A stretch of 36,872 nucleotides of DNA from Shewanella sp. CG12_big_fil_rev_8_21_14_0_65_47_15 (GTDB lineage Bacteria > Pseudomonadota > Gammaproteobacteria > Enterobacterales > Shewanellaceae). This document shows positions 19,124 through 29,893 of this stretch, in pieces. The notes beneath the pieces are model-generated. The model made no database searches. It saw only the letters and a program-made list of their open reading frames with translations, and had not been told where the DNA came from. Position 1 is the stretch's first letter, and each line of letters begins with the position of its first letter. The stretch spans positions 1 through 36,872 of the forward strand of contig NZ_PFGL01000015.1 in the NCBI RefSeq assembly GCF_002783505.1, written 5' to 3'. The position numbers and the translations under genes are program-made.

Positions 19124-19639
19124 ATGGCTGAAAAACGTAATATTTTTCTGGTAGGCCCTATGGGCGCAGGTAAAAGCACAATTGGTCGCCATCTGGCGCA
19201 AATGCTGCATTTAGAATTCCACGATTCAGATCAAGAGATTGAACAACGCACAGGTGCTGATATTGCTTGGGTGTTTGACGTCGAAGGTGAAGAAGGCTTC
19301 CGTCGTCGTGAAGCTCAGGTTATTGCTGATCTGTCTGAAAAACAAGGTATCGTCCTTGCCACCGGTGGTGGTTCAGTACAGAGCAAAGATATCCGTAATC
19401 ATCTATCTGCGCGTGGCATTGTGGTGTATTTGGAAACCACTATCGACAAACAGGTCGCTCGTACTCAGAGGGACAAGCGACGCCCATTATTGCAAGTGGA
19501 TGACCCACGAGAAGTGTTGGAGAATCTTGCAGAGATCCGTAACCCGTTGTACGAAGAGATTGCCGATGTGATCGTTAAAACCGATGATCAAAGTGCAAAG
19601 ATCGTTGCAAATCAGATCATTGAGAAATTAGGTTTCTAG
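19124..19639 (+). CDS. aroK: shikimate kinase I
   Basis: The enzyme phosphorylates shikimate with ATP, the fifth step of chorismate synthesis. The protein has 171 residues. The P-loop GPMGAGKST lies at 11-19. [11 protein letters not shown] carries the shikimate-binding aspartate, and FRRREAQV and ATGGGSV are the other substrate motifs. A conserved lid RDKRRPLL is present. The ribosome site is weak. aroB follows after 5 bp, so the two are one transcript, as in E. coli. The 215-bp gap from pilQ contains a terminator-like hairpin and probably the aroK promoter. Confidence 0.97.
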   Translation: MAEKRNIFLVGPMGAGKSTIGRHLAQMLHLEFHDSDQEIEQRTGADIAWVFDVEGEEGFRRREAQVIADLSEKQGIVLATGGGSVQSKDIRNHLSARGIVVYLETTIDKQVARTQRDKRRPLLQVDDPREVLENLAEIRNPLYEEIADVIVKTDDQSAKIVANQIIEKLGF

Positions 19640-19644
19640 GCAGA

Positions 19645-20724
19645 ATGATGAAACAAATTCAGGTTGATTTAGGTATACGTAGTTATCCCATTTATATTGG
19701 CCAGAGTTTGATGAGTGATGGCGGGACCTTGTCTCGCTACCTGCTTAAAAAACGTATTCTTATCGTCACCAATGAAACTGTCGCGCCTTTGTATCTCAAG
19801 CAGATACAAGAAACGATGGCTTCGTTTGGTGAGGTAGAGAGCGTAATCCTCCCCGATGGCGAACAATTCAAAGACTTAGCACATTTAGACGTTATTTTTA
19901 CCGCATTATTGCAGCGAAACTATGGTCGAGATTCAGTGCTGGTGGCTTTGGGTGGCGGTGTGATTGGTGATATGACGGGATTTGCTGCCGCATGTTATCA
20001 GCGTGGGGTCGATTTTATTCAAATCCCTACAACCCTATTGTCGCAGGTGGACTCTTCCGTCGGCGGTAAAACAGCGGTTAATCATCCCCTAGGCAAAAAT
20101 ATGATTGGGGCCTTCTATCAGCCGCAATTCGTATTGATCGATACTCTCTGTTTACAGACCTTACCCGCACGTGAGTTTGCCGCAGGTATGGCTGAAGTGA
20201 TTAAGTATGGCATCATGTGGGATAGTGATTTTTTTCAATGGCTTGAAAATAATGTACAAGCCCTAAAGCGCTTAGATACCGAGGCTCTGGTATATGCAAT
20301 TTCCCGTTGCTGTGAGATCAAGGCTGATGTGGTGAGCCAAGATGAAACTGAGCAGGGAGTTCGTGCATTATTGAATCTAGGCCATACCTTTGGGCATGCA
20401 ATTGAAGCCGAAATGGGCTATGGCAATTGGTTACATGGCGAAGCAGTTGCGGCTGGCACGGTCCTTGCTGCTCAAACGGCTAGGTCATTGGGACTGATTG
20501 ATGAGTCAATTGTTTGTCGTATTACGCAATTGCTACAAGCCTTCGATCTTCCCGTGAGTGCGCCGGAATCTATGGGTTTCGACAGTTTCATTCAACATAT
20601 GCGACGCGATAAAAAAGTGTTAGGTGGTCAGATTCGACTGGTGCTCCCGACTGCAATTGGTCAAGCGGACGTATTTAGTCAAGTCCCTGAATCTACCCTC
20701 GAACAGGTTATCCGCTGCGCATAA
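19645..20724 (+). CDS. aroB: 3-dehydroquinate synthase
   Basis: This NAD- and metal-dependent enzyme cyclises DAHP to 3-dehydroquinate, the second step of the shikimate pathway. The protein has 359 residues. [13 protein letters not shown] (about 103-115) binds [17 protein letters not shown] binds substrate phosphate, and [12 protein letters not shown] holds the metal-binding histidine. Two adjacent ATG codons are present. The second (19648) has the better distance to AGG, but the first is kept because it gives the usual family length. damX starts 18 bp after its stop. Confidence 0.97.
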   Translation: MMKQIQVDLGIRSYPIYIGQSLMSDGGTLSRYLLKKRILIVTNETVAPLYLKQIQETMASFGEVESVILPDGEQFKDLAHLDVIFTALLQRNYGRDSVLVALGGGVIGDMTGFAAACYQRGVDFIQIPTTLLSQVDSSVGGKTAVNHPLGKNMIGAFYQPQFVLIDTLCLQTLPAREFAAGMAEVIKYGIMWDSDFFQWLENNVQALKRLDTEALVYAISRCCEIKADVVSQDETEQGVRALLNLGHTFGHAIEAEMGYGNWLHGEAVAAGTVLAAQTARSLGLIDESIVCRITQLLQAFDLPVSAPESMGFDSFIQHMRRDKKVLGGQIRLVLPTAIGQADVFSQVPESTLEQVIRCA

Positions 20725-20742
20725 AAATTGTGTGGTGGGTGA

Positions 20743-22179
20743 GTGACGTTTCAGGGTTTGGTCTTGCTTCCTTCACAGGAAGCCCTCATACAAAGATTGC
20801 ATCATAGTGCCAGTTATAGCGATCAGCTGCTGGTGCTTTCTGGTGGCCAAGGCTCAGGTAAAACCACACTCTTAACCGCATTAGCGACCGATTTTGATGA
20901 GTCAAATGCGGCATTAGTGATCTGCCCTATGCATGCCGATAATGCTGAAATTCGTCGCAAAATTTTAGTGCAATTGATCTCTTCCCCCATTTTTGACGAC
21001 GAAATTCCCCTCGCAGAAACCTTATTGCGGGTGGCATCCACGCAAACCAAGCCCCTGCATATTATTATCGACGATGCTCATCTGCTTTCTAAAGAGTTGT
21101 GGGCCGAGTGCATCATTCTCAATCAGATCCAATGTGCGGGTAAGAATATTGCCGTGACATTGGCGGTACCACCGGTATTTTTAGCGGAATTATTGTCACA
21201 GTTGCCCGAGTCATTAAGGCGACAAGTGTTACCCGTGAGTATTGAATCGCTGAGTCTTCCCGAGCGTGAGGCGTTATATCAGACTTTGCTAAGGTGTAGT
21301 GAGCAAAACCCTTTTACTCCTAGGGATATAGTACGCGCTCAACTCGAAAAACAGACGGGCACACCGCAAGAGGTGATTAATTTGCTCGAGTTAGCGCTCC
21401 ACGGCCAGCCAGAGAAAAAATCGCTGTGGACGCGATATAAAGTGGCATTCATCAGCATTGTGAGCGTGCTGGTGGCTTTGGTGATTTGGTTTGCTGTTAC
21501 CCGACCATTTATTCCTGAGCCTCAGCCTAGTCTAGTGACTTACCCAGCAATTGACTCGCCCGCTTTTTTAGCTCTAGGTCAGCAGCGACTGGCACCTTAT
21601 TTTGATCAGCGCTTAGAGTCATTTAAACTTTCTCAACAAAGGGACGATGCAATCGAAAAGGATCCCTTGGCGGATTTTCATGGTGAGGAACCTCAGGCTG
21701 ATGCAGATGCGGCGACTGAGCCTCCAGTAGATGAGGCGAGCAGTAAAACCGAGAATGTCGAGCCCGCTACAACCCTAGATTCGTTCAAGCAAGCAGAAAT
21801 CAAACTCGAACAAACTAAGGCCACAAATCCGTTAGATACTGCCGATACACTCCCAAAAACCGGTATTGCATCGGCTGAGGTTATACCATCCCAGAAACCC
21901 ACTAAGGGTTACACCATACAGGTCGCAACGATTTCGCAATTAGATTCACTGTATCAGACCCTTAAAATGCTTGAAGGGGCAGAAGATGTGCGGGTCGCAA
22001 AGTATAAGCACCTTTGGGTTGTACTGGCGGGCAACTATAGTGATAGCAAATTAGCCCATGAGGCTGCGGCTAAGTTGACCAAACAGTATCACCTTGACTC
22101 ACTTTGGGTAAGAAAATGGGCCGAATTGGGGGGATATCAGTTACAAGAAACATACCCAAATCGTGAAATCTCGGAATAA
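20743..22179 (+). CDS. damX: DamX-type SPOR domain protein
   Basis: DamX localises to the division septum by binding denuded glycan strands. The protein has 478 residues and starts with GTG after a GGTGGG purine tract. The N-terminal part is an AAA ATPase-like domain with Walker A GGQGSGKT at 34-41 and a Walker B-like HIIIDDAH at 106-113. One membrane segment spans about 232-252. An acidic, low-complexity periplasmic linker follows, and a SPOR domain (about 385-465, beginning GYTIQVA) ends the protein. It lies between aroB and dam as in enterobacteria. The AAA part is intact in its motifs; whether it hydrolyses ATP cannot be told. Confidence 0.9.
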   Translation: MTFQGLVLLPSQEALIQRLHHSASYSDQLLVLSGGQGSGKTTLLTALATDFDESNAALVICPMHADNAEIRRKILVQLISSPIFDDEIPLAETLLRVASTQTKPLHIIIDDAHLLSKELWAECIILNQIQCAGKNIAVTLAVPPVFLAELLSQLPESLRRQVLPVSIESLSLPEREALYQTLLRCSEQNPFTPRDIVRAQLEKQTGTPQEVINLLELALHGQPEKKSLWTRYKVAFISIVSVLVALVIWFAVTRPFIPEPQPSLVTYPAIDSPAFLALGQQRLAPYFDQRLESFKLSQQRDDAIEKDPLADFHGEEPQADADAATEPPVDEASSKTENVEPATTLDSFKQAEIKLEQTKATNPLDTADTLPKTGIASAEVIPSQKPTKGYTIQVATISQLDSLYQTLKMLEGAEDVRVAKYKHLWVVLAGNYSDSKLAHEAAAKLTKQYHLDSLWVRKWAELGGYQLQETYPNREISE

Positions 22180-22227
22180 ACAGAGTACAATCATGACCTT
22201 TATTTTTGTCGGCATTCATCAAGTTAA

Positions 22228-23067
22228 ATGATAAAAAAACATAGAGCCTTCCTTAAATGGGCTGGTGGAAAATTTAAATTGGTGGATGAGTTGGCAAACT
22301 ACTTACCCGCGGGCGATCGTTTGGTTGAGCCGTTTGTGGGCGCGGGTTCAGTATTCTTAAATACCGACTATCCCAGCTATTTGCTCTGCGATATCAATGA
22401 AGATCTGATTGAACTATACAAAATAGTGAAGGAAAGGCCCGCCGAGTACATTGACGCTGCTAAAAAGCTATTTGTCGATGAAATGAACCAAAAGGAAGCC
22501 TACTACCGAGTACGTAGTGACTTCAACAAATGTCGTGATCCTTTCCAGCGTGCAGTGTATTTCCTGTATTTAAACCGCCATGGTTTTAACGGCTTATGTC
22601 GCTATAACCGCAAGGGCGGTTTCAATGTGCCCTTCGGTTCATACAAAAAACCTTACTTTCCTGAGAAGGAGATTTGGGCCTTTTCAGAAAAAGCACAAAG
22701 TGCAGAATTTAAATGCATTAGTTACGAGCAAGCATTTGAACAGACTCGTACAGGCGATGTTATTTATTGTGATCCGCCCTATGCGCCATTATCGACAACC
22801 GCCAGCTTTACGACCTATGTAGGAGCAGGTTTTAGTTTAGATGATCAGGCGTTACTCGCCCGCCATTCCCGCCATACAGCACTGGAGCGCGGCATCCCTG
22901 TGTTGATCAGTAATCATGATATCCCCCTAACACGGGAACTCTACCGTGGTGCCCACCTTGCGAAGATCCAAGTGCAACGTAATATCAGCCAAAATGGCAA
23001 TAGCCGCAATAAAGTGGATGAGCTAATGGCCTTGTACGATGAAAACTATGATCTGCAGGATGAGTGA
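22228..23067 (+). CDS. dam: DNA adenine methyltransferase
   Basis: The enzyme methylates adenine N6 in GATC. This underlies mismatch-repair strand choice and replication timing. The protein has 279 residues. The SAM-binding motif EPFVGAGSVF lies at 35-44 and the catalytic DPPY at 182-185, in the order of alpha-class N6 methyltransferases. WAGGKFKL at 11-18 is typical of Dam. The ribosome site is poor. A 12-codon ORF (22193-22231) overlaps the start by four bases and could couple translation. The gene is downstream of damX, the usual context, so it is a housekeeping Dam rather than a restriction partner. Confidence 0.96.
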   Translation: MIKKHRAFLKWAGGKFKLVDELANYLPAGDRLVEPFVGAGSVFLNTDYPSYLLCDINEDLIELYKIVKERPAEYIDAAKKLFVDEMNQKEAYYRVRSDFNKCRDPFQRAVYFLYLNRHGFNGLCRYNRKGGFNVPFGSYKKPYFPEKEIWAFSEKAQSAEFKCISYEQAFEQTRTGDVIYCDPPYAPLSTTASFTTYVGAGFSLDDQALLARHSRHTALERGIPVLISNHDIPLTRELYRGAHLAKIQVQRNISQNGNSRNKVDELMALYDENYDLQDE

Positions 23068-23097
23068 GTTCAGTGGGTTAATTTTTTATGAAGAACT

Positions 23098-23283
23098 CTA
23101 GTTAAGTATCTGACTAACAAGCAATATCAAACTAACGACTAAGGTTATCGCTAGCATAATCCCCATAATGATATAGGGCAGAGGCGAATGAGTTTGGAAA
23201 TCCTTTTGGCGATTTTCATTGGATTGCACCCCGAAAAAAGCGGCTAAGGTGCTATAGAATACCTGCCAGATGCGCCTAAACAT
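23098..23283 (-). CDS. DUF2970 small membrane protein
   Basis: A 61-residue protein of the DUF2970 type. RRIWQVFYSTLAAFFGVQSNENRQKDF is the conserved N-terminal part, followed by a single hydrophobic segment (about 36-59). The function is unknown. DUF2970 proteins are common in beta- and gammaproteobacteria. The start overlaps the stop of the upstream gene by one base (TAATG), so both are translated from one message. It is convergent with dam across 30 bp, with no obvious terminator between them. Confidence 0.85.
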   Translation of the reverse strand: MFRRIWQVFYSTLAAFFGVQSNENRQKDFQTHSPLPYIIMGIMLAITLVVSLILLVSQILN

Positions 23284-23648
23284 TAATAGGAAAGTTGTGA
23301 GTTGGTGGGTTTCATATCATCAATAGGTTTATCTTGATGACCGTGTAACAGCTCGAGTAGATCGACGAAATGGAACTGGCTCGAACGATTCTTGCCCGTG
23401 AGCCAAGTTTTCCAGCTTAACGCTTGGGCTTGATTAGCACAGCGATTATTTGGGTGGCTGCTAGGTAACGTATTGTTGTAGCGGGTTTCGCTACTGCATG
23501 CGCAGGCAGTGTTATCAGTACTTACGGCCAGTTTTTCAACACCAAACGCTAAGGTGGCGACTACCATTGCAGTAAACGCCAACATCATGGATGACTTAAA
23601 GGTCACCGAGCCTAAAATGTGAGAAAACCGAGTTAACTGCCCTTTCAT
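23283..23648 (-). CDS. hypothetical membrane-anchored protein
   Basis: I do not recognise this 121-residue protein. One hydrophobic segment (about 15-38) would anchor it, with the remainder probably periplasmic. That part has three cysteines (ACACSS and RCANQ) and the pattern LLHGHQDKP near the end. The cysteines could form a disulfide or bind metal, but no CXXC is present. The ATG at 23648 is chosen because AAGGGA lies six bases before it. A longer frame from 23678 adds ten residues without a ribosome site. It is coupled to the DUF2970 gene. Confidence 0.7.
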   Translation of the reverse strand: MKGQLTRFSHILGSVTFKSSMMLAFTAMVVATLAFGVEKLAVSTDNTACACSSETRYNNTLPSSHPNNRCANQAQALSWKTWLTGKNRSSQFHFVDLLELLHGHQDKPIDDMKPTNSQLSY

Positions 23649-23929
23649 GATACTTCCCTTGAAATCTTCTAGGTGCACATTAGCGACTCGAGTATAACAA
23701 ATCCGCTTAGTTTATGAACAATAATTTATCAATCCGCATTAAAATCTTCACATAATTTAGCCTCAACCATGGCCTAGTAGTGGCATATTCATACAAGAAG
23801 GCGCCATATGTAATGTTTTACGGGCATTTAGCGTGAGGCGAATCGTCATAAATGTGGCTTAGACTATAGAGGCTTAACGCCGCTAAGGGTAAAATAAGGC
23901 ACTTTTTATCCATTTGCAGCGAGTGTGTT

Positions 23930-24604
23930 ATGCGTCCATTCTTAATTGCTCCATCAATTTTATCCGCCGATTTTGCCCGTTTAGGGGATGATGTTAAAGC
24001 CGTATTAGATGCGGGCGCTGACGTAGTGCATTTTGATGTGATGGATAATCATTATGTGCCTAACCTGACGATTGGCCCTATGGTGTGTAAAGCCCTACGT
24101 GATTATGGCATCACCGCCGATATCGATGTGCATCTTATGGTGAAACCGGTCGACCGTATCGTGCCTGATTTTGCTAAGGCCGGTGCTTCTATTATTACCT
24201 TCCACCCTGAAGCCTCAGAGCATGTCGATCGCACACTGCAGCTGATCAAAGAATCAGGCTGTAAGGCAGGCTTAGTGTTTAACCCTGCGACTCCGCTGCA
24301 TTATCTTGACCATGTGATGGATAAACTCGATGTCATCCTCTTGATGTCGGTGAATCCTGGCTTTGGTGGCCAATCTTTTATTCCTTCGACGCTAGATAAG
24401 CTGCGCCAAGTACGTGCACGTATTGATGCCAGTGGTTTCGACATTCGTTTAGAAGTCGATGGCGGCGTTAAGGTCGACAATATCGCTGAAATCGCTGCGG
24501 CGGGTGCGGATATGTTTGTGGCGGGTTCTGCCATATTTGGCAAGCCAGATTACAAAGCCGTAGTTGATGAAATGCGTACTGAACTGGCTAAAGTTGGGGC
24601 TTAG
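23930..24604 (+). CDS. rpe: ribulose-phosphate 3-epimerase
   Basis: The enzyme interconverts ribulose 5-phosphate and xylulose 5-phosphate in the pentose phosphate pathway. The protein is a 224-residue TIM barrel. APSILSADF at the N-terminus, [17 protein letters not shown] with metal-binding His/Asp, [17 protein letters not shown] and EVDGGV with the catalytic Asp are all intact. gph starts 3 bp after the stop, so translation is coupled. The 250-bp upstream gap carries no other gene and presumably the promoter. Confidence 0.97.
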   Translation: MRPFLIAPSILSADFARLGDDVKAVLDAGADVVHFDVMDNHYVPNLTIGPMVCKALRDYGITADIDVHLMVKPVDRIVPDFAKAGASIITFHPEASEHVDRTLQLIKESGCKAGLVFNPATPLHYLDHVMDKLDVILLMSVNPGFGGQSFIPSTLDKLRQVRARIDASGFDIRLEVDGGVKVDNIAEIAAAGADMFVAGSAIFGKPDYKAVVDEMRTELAKVGA

Positions 24605-24607
24605 GAT

Positions 24608-25288
24608 ATGTGGGATCAGATTAAAGCCATAGCATTTGATCTCGATGGCACCCTTATCGATAGTGTGCCAGATCTTGCGGTTGCCACTCAGGAAGCCTTA
24701 GCCGAATTAGGTTTGACGACTTGCTCAGCAGAGCAAGTGCGCACTTGGGTGGGTAACGGTGCCGAGATGTTGATGCGCCGCGCTATGACCAATGCACTCG
24801 GTGCCGACGTCGAGCAGGCTGCACTCGATGCTGCTATGCCGGTTTTTATGCATCATTATCAAGAGAATCTTGAGAAACACAGTGCGCTCTATGCCGATGT
24901 CCATCAAGTGCTGCAAACCTTGTTTGATGCAGGCTTTAAGCTGGCCGTTGTCACCAATAAACCCTATCGCTTTACGTTACCCTTGCTCGAAGCCTTCAAG
25001 ATAAACGACTTTTTCAGTTTGGTATTAGGTGGTGATTCGCTATCGAAGATGAAGCCCGATCCTTTACCGCTGCAGCATCTGCTTAGGGAGTGGCAGTTAG
25101 ATAAAGCGGAGTTATTGATGGTAGGTGACTCTAAAAATGACATTTTAGCGGCGAAAGCGGCAGGTGTTGCATCAATCGGCTTGACCTATGGCTATAACTA
25201 CGGTGAAGATATTGGGCTCGCAGGCCCAGATGCCGTCTGTGAGCAATTTAACGATATTTTGAACTGGATAAACCCAACAAAGCGTTAA
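24608..25288 (+). CDS. gph: phosphoglycolate phosphatase
   Basis: This HAD-superfamily hydrolase removes 2-phosphoglycolate, partly formed during repair of oxidative DNA ends. The protein has 226 residues. Motif I DLDGTLIDS starts at 11 (nucleophile Asp11, Asp13), motif II is VVTNKP, and motif IV is VGDSKNDILAAKAAG. The helical cap sits between motifs I and II. rpe-gph-trpS is a conserved order in gammaproteobacteria, and trpS follows after 44 bp. Confidence 0.94.
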   Translation: MWDQIKAIAFDLDGTLIDSVPDLAVATQEALAELGLTTCSAEQVRTWVGNGAEMLMRRAMTNALGADVEQAALDAAMPVFMHHYQENLEKHSALYADVHQVLQTLFDAGFKLAVVTNKPYRFTLPLLEAFKINDFFSLVLGGDSLSKMKPDPLPLQHLLREWQLDKAELLMVGDSKNDILAAKAAGVASIGLTYGYNYGEDIGLAGPDAVCEQFNDILNWINPTKR

Positions 25289-25332
25289 TTTAATCGATTC
25301 TTTTTATTTATAGATAGTGGAGCAATGACGTA

Positions 25333-26331
25333 ATGACCAAACCCATAGTACTCAGCGGTGCACAGCCGTCCGGCGAATTAACCATAGGTAACTACATGGG
25401 TGCATTGCGTCAATGGGTTGCGATGCAAGATAGCCACGACTGCCTGTATTGTGTGGTCGACTTGCATGCTATTACCGTGCGCCAAGATCCTAAGGCGCTG
25501 CGAGAAGCCTGTTTAGATACTTTAGCCCTGTATTTGGCCTGTGGCGTCGATCCTAAAAAGAGCACAGTGTTTATCCAGTCACAGGTACCGCAGCACACCC
25601 AATTAGGTTGGGCATTAAACTGCTACACCCAAATGGGTGAATTGAGCCGCATGACGCAGTTTAAGGATAAGTCACAAAAGCACGCTAACAACATCAACGT
25701 GGGTCTGTTTGGTTACCCTGTGCTGATGGCGGCGGATATTCTGCTGTATCAAGCGAACGAGATCCCCGTTGGCCAAGATCAGAAGCAACATCTTGAATTA
25801 ACGCGCGATATCGCTACTCGCTTCAACAATGCCTACGGTGATACTTTCACCATTCCTGAGCCATTTATTCCTGAGCATGGCGCTAAAGTGATGTCATTGC
25901 AGGAGCCGTTGAAGAAGATGTCTAAGTCAGACGAAAATCGTAACAACGTTATCGGCCTACTCGAAGATCCCAAATCCGTGCTGAAAAAACTGAAAAAAGC
26001 CATGACTGACAGCGATGAGCCGCCAGTCGTGCGTTTCGATATGGACAATAAGCCGGGCGTGTCCAACCTGTTAAGTCTCATGTCGGGTGTGACGGGGCAA
26101 AGTATTGCCAGCCTAGAAGCCGAGTTTGAAGGCAAGATGTACGGCCATTTGAAGGTCGCCGCTGGTGAAGCTGTTGTGGGCATGTTAGAGCCACTGCAAG
26201 AGCGTTACCGCACAATTCGTGCCGATCGTGCTTACTTAGATCAAGTGATGAAAGCGGGCGCCGAGAGTGCACAGGCTCGCGCTGCAGTGACGCTGAAAAA
26301 CGTCTATGAGAAGATTGGTTTATTAGTCTAA
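25333..26331 (+). CDS. trpS: tryptophanyl-tRNA synthetase
   Basis: This class I synthetase charges tRNA-Trp. The protein has 332 residues. The HIGH-equivalent motif is [10 protein letters not shown] at 12-21, and KMSKS is at 195-199. GGAG lies ten bases before the ATG. The start is preceded by a minimal ATG-ACG-TAA, whose last base is the first base of the trpS ATG. A terminator follows 20 bases after the stop. Confidence 0.97.
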   Translation: MTKPIVLSGAQPSGELTIGNYMGALRQWVAMQDSHDCLYCVVDLHAITVRQDPKALREACLDTLALYLACGVDPKKSTVFIQSQVPQHTQLGWALNCYTQMGELSRMTQFKDKSQKHANNINVGLFGYPVLMAADILLYQANEIPVGQDQKQHLELTRDIATRFNNAYGDTFTIPEPFIPEHGAKVMSLQEPLKKMSKSDENRNNVIGLLEDPKSVLKKLKKAMTDSDEPPVVRFDMDNKPGVSNLLSLMSGVTGQSIASLEAEFEGKMYGHLKVAAGEAVVGMLEPLQERYRTIRADRAYLDQVMKAGAESAQARAAVTLKNVYEKIGLLV

Positions 26332-26351
26332 TCAATCGATATCGATAAACT

Positions 26352-26376
26352 AAGCCGACGTCGCGTCGGCTTTTTT
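26352..26376. terminator. intrinsic terminator after trpS
   Basis: The stem GCCGACG/CGTCGGC (26354-26360, 26364-26370) with a 3-nt loop is followed by six T. It ends the rpe-gph-trpS transcript and lies 12 bases before the end of the convergent LysR gene. For the minus strand it has no long T-run, so it mainly acts on trpS. Confidence 0.9.
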
Positions 26377-26387
26377 GTGCCTGTACG

Positions 26388-27260
26388 TTAAGCCTGGGAT
26401 TTTAGCCAAGAGGAGAAGGCGGCAATCGCAGGCTCAGATAGGCGGCGCTGTTTACAGAAGAAGGTAAATTCAAATCCCGTATGCACATCGGGTAGATTCA
26501 CAGCAACCAGTCGTCCGGTTTCAATATCTCCCGCCACCATAAAATCGGGGGCGAGTGCGACACCTTGGCCCGCGATCGCGGCTTCAATCGCCATCACTAT
26601 GTGGCTAAATATATGTTGCTGCTCATTATTGAGCGGAATAGCATGGGCCGATGACCACTTGCGCCAGTCGAGCCCGAGTGGGCCTTCATCCACAACCAAT
26701 AAAGCCTGTTGCTGAAAATTAGCTAGGCTGATATCACGCCATTTAGGGTAAAGAGTGGGACTGCAGACGGGGATTAAGCGTTCCTTATGCAATAATTGTT
26801 GCCAATATCCCCGCAGATCCAGCTTGCTGGCGATAAAGATATCCGCAGAGCTAGTGCTTAAGTCGGGATCTTGGGTGATCATTTCGAGGCGGATCTTCAC
26901 ACTTGGATATTGGCGGCGAAAATCCGCTAGGCGCGGTATCAACCACTTGACCGCAAATGAGCTATATACGGCTAAACAGAGTTGCTGGTTGGGCGTGTCA
27001 CGCAGCTTAAGATTGAGATCGCCTAAATCATTGAAAATCCGCTCTAACTCAATAAATAAACTCTGGCCCTTTGGGGTGAGCTGCAACTTACGGCCCTGGC
27101 GATCAAAGAGTTGTTCAGCAAAATATTCTTCCAGTACCCGCACTTGGTGGGATACAGCGCTTTGGGTGATGCACAGTTCATCCGCTGCCTTAGAAAAATG
27201 CTGCTGCCTCGCGGCGGCCTCAAAGACCTGTAGTGCGCGTAATGGAGGAAGTTTTCTCAT
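26388..27260 (-). CDS. LysR-family regulator, GcvA-like
   Basis: This 290-residue regulator has an N-terminal winged helix-turn-helix (about 5-65: LPPLRALQVFEAAARQQHFSKAADELCITQSAVSHQVRVLE), as in GcvA and AmpR-type members. A periplasmic-binding-protein-like effector domain follows. The ATG at 27260 is preferred to the in-frame TTG at 27269 because LPPLRAL begins three residues later. It is divergent from a DMT transporter gene, and a 15-bp inverted repeat lies in the 120-bp gap. It probably controls that gene and itself. The effector cannot be read from sequence. Confidence 0.88.
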   Translation of the reverse strand: MRKLPPLRALQVFEAAARQQHFSKAADELCITQSAVSHQVRVLEEYFAEQLFDRQGRKLQLTPKGQSLFIELERIFNDLGDLNLKLRDTPNQQLCLAVYSSFAVKWLIPRLADFRRQYPSVKIRLEMITQDPDLSTSSADIFIASKLDLRGYWQQLLHKERLIPVCSPTLYPKWRDISLANFQQQALLVVDEGPLGLDWRKWSSAHAIPLNNEQQHIFSHIVMAIEAAIAGQGVALAPDFMVAGDIETGRLVAVNLPDVHTGFEFTFFCKQRRLSEPAIAAFSSWLKSQA

Positions 27261-27286
27261 GTTTTTCAATATATAAAAAATTTAGT

Positions 27287-27301
27287 ATGAATTTAATTCA
27301 T
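27287..27301. promoter_or_regulatory. inverted repeat, candidate LysR operator
   Basis: ATGAATTTAATTCAT is a perfect inverted repeat with arms ATGAATT/AATTCAT around one central base. Its position between divergent regulator and transporter genes, 26 bp upstream of the LysR start, and its length fit a LysR-type site (T-N11-A). A LysR protein typically needs a second, weaker site nearer the promoter, which I cannot identify. Confidence 0.5.
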
Positions 27302-27380
27302 TCAGCATGAGAAAGCATCATTTCAGCTTACCTTTTGTGGGCTCTATCATGCAGCCATTGAAATTTATGGATGTTATAAA

Positions 27381-28295
27381 ATGCAGCGCTCTATAGTTAT
27401 CAGTTTGATTTTATTGATAGTGGGTAATCTATTTAGCGCGTTCTACGATGTATCGATCAAGTGGTTACCGGACGATGCCAATGCCGCCACTTTCCTGCTG
27501 GTAAGGCAAATCAGCTCAGTATTTATGTTGTTGCCTGTGTGGCTATATGCACAGAGGCCAATGACTACCCATATTTCAGTTCACCTTTGGCGTGCCAACA
27601 TAGGCTCAGTTGGCGCGCTTTTTTTAATTATCGGTTTAATGGCGTTGCCGCTCGCCACTGTGAGTTCGTTGTTTTACTCGGCGCCCCTGATGATTATGCT
27701 AATGGGCTATGGGTTTCTTAAGGAGCGCATTACCACGGGGCAGGTCATCTGTGCCTTATTGGGCTTCGTTGGGATCTTGATTATTCTGCGCCCAAGCGAG
27801 ATGAATTGGTTTGGTCTGGCGGTGCTGTTTTCGGCTTTTACCTTTGCTGTGAACCAACTTACCTTAAAAAAGGTGCCCAATACTGAGCATCCGGTGCTTA
27901 CCCTCATGCTCTATAACTTGCTCGGCATTCCGGCAACCTTACTGATCGCTGCCTTCCAAGGTTTGCAGGGGATGAGTTGGGAATTACTAGCTATCGCCTT
28001 GCTCAGCAACGCCTTTTTATTAATTTACCACTGGTTTTGCGTACTGGCCTACCGTAAGGCACAGGCGAGTGATATTGCGATTGCAGAATATACAGGATTG
28101 TTATTTATCGTATTTTTGGGTTGGTTACTGTTTGATGAATGGCTGGATAGCTTGAGTTGGTTCGGCGCCGCGCTAATAGTGTTACCGTCGTTATTTTTAC
28201 CTTGGATAGGTAGGCTAATGGCCCAGCAGCCTAAGGTTATCGAAGGTTTACGAGCCGAGCCCTTAGCTATTGAGGGGGGTGAGCCCAAGCGCTAA
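27381..28295 (+). CDS. DMT superfamily (EamA) transporter
   Basis: This is an inner-membrane permease of 304 residues with ten predicted membrane segments and two EamA repeats (about 10-140 and 150-285). The gene is divergent from the GcvA-like regulator, an arrangement that suggests an export or uptake function controlled by a small ligand. The substrate cannot be assigned. EamA members export amino acids, purines or other metabolites. The hydrophilic C-terminal tail (about 20 residues) is not conserved in an obvious way. Confidence 0.85.
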   Translation: MQRSIVISLILLIVGNLFSAFYDVSIKWLPDDANAATFLLVRQISSVFMLLPVWLYAQRPMTTHISVHLWRANIGSVGALFLIIGLMALPLATVSSLFYSAPLMIMLMGYGFLKERITTGQVICALLGFVGILIILRPSEMNWFGLAVLFSAFTFAVNQLTLKKVPNTEHPVLTLMLYNLLGIPATLLIAAFQGLQGMSWELLAIALLSNAFLLIYHWFCVLAYRKAQASDIAIAEYTGLLFIVFLGWLLFDEWLDSLSWFGAALIVLPSLFLPWIGRLMAQQPKVIEGLRAEPLAIEGGEPKR

Positions 28296-28315
28296 ACGCT
28301 TAGGCTTAACCGAGA

Positions 28316-29484
<1,169 letters not shown>

Positions 29485-29566
29485 TCAGGATAAAGTGTTG
29501 CTATCATGCCATATTTCCACCGGGGAGTTGAGGCATAAGCGTTAAAAAATAATTCATCTGTGACGT

Positions 29567-29893
29567 TCAAAAGGCATCGACCAGCCATTGGATTTGCCCC
29601 TCATCCATGGCGACAACATCAAAACGGCAGGGGACGTCGAGTCGTTGAATTTGCAAATAATGGCTAGCAGCCTTACGAATTCGGCCGATTTGGGCCTTGC
29701 TCAATGCCTGCAATGCACCACCGAATTGGTTTGCCGAGCGGTATTTCACTTCAACAAATACCCAATACTTCTGATGGCGCATCACTAAATCAATTTCACC
29801 GAAGGGATAGCGGACATTGCGCTCGACAAAGGTTAACCCTTGTTGTTCAAGGTAACGTTGGGCGAGTGTTTCTGCCTGCTGTCCGGGTGTCAT
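29567..29893 (-). CDS. yraN: UPF0102 protein YraN
   Basis: This 108-residue protein has a restriction-endonuclease-like fold. [14 protein letters not shown] near the start and [10 protein letters not shown]... VFVEVKYR (about 30-53) give the D-ExK-type signature of the PD-(D/E)XK group. Its role in the cell is unresolved; it is widely conserved and lies beside lpoA in gammaproteobacteria. The start overlaps the lpoA stop by four bases. Confidence 0.93.
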   Translation of the reverse strand: MTPGQQAETLAQRYLEQQGLTFVERNVRYPFGEIDLVMRHQKYWVFVEVKYRSANQFGGALQALSKAQIGRIRKAASHYLQIQRLDVPCRFDVVAMDEGQIQWLVDAF

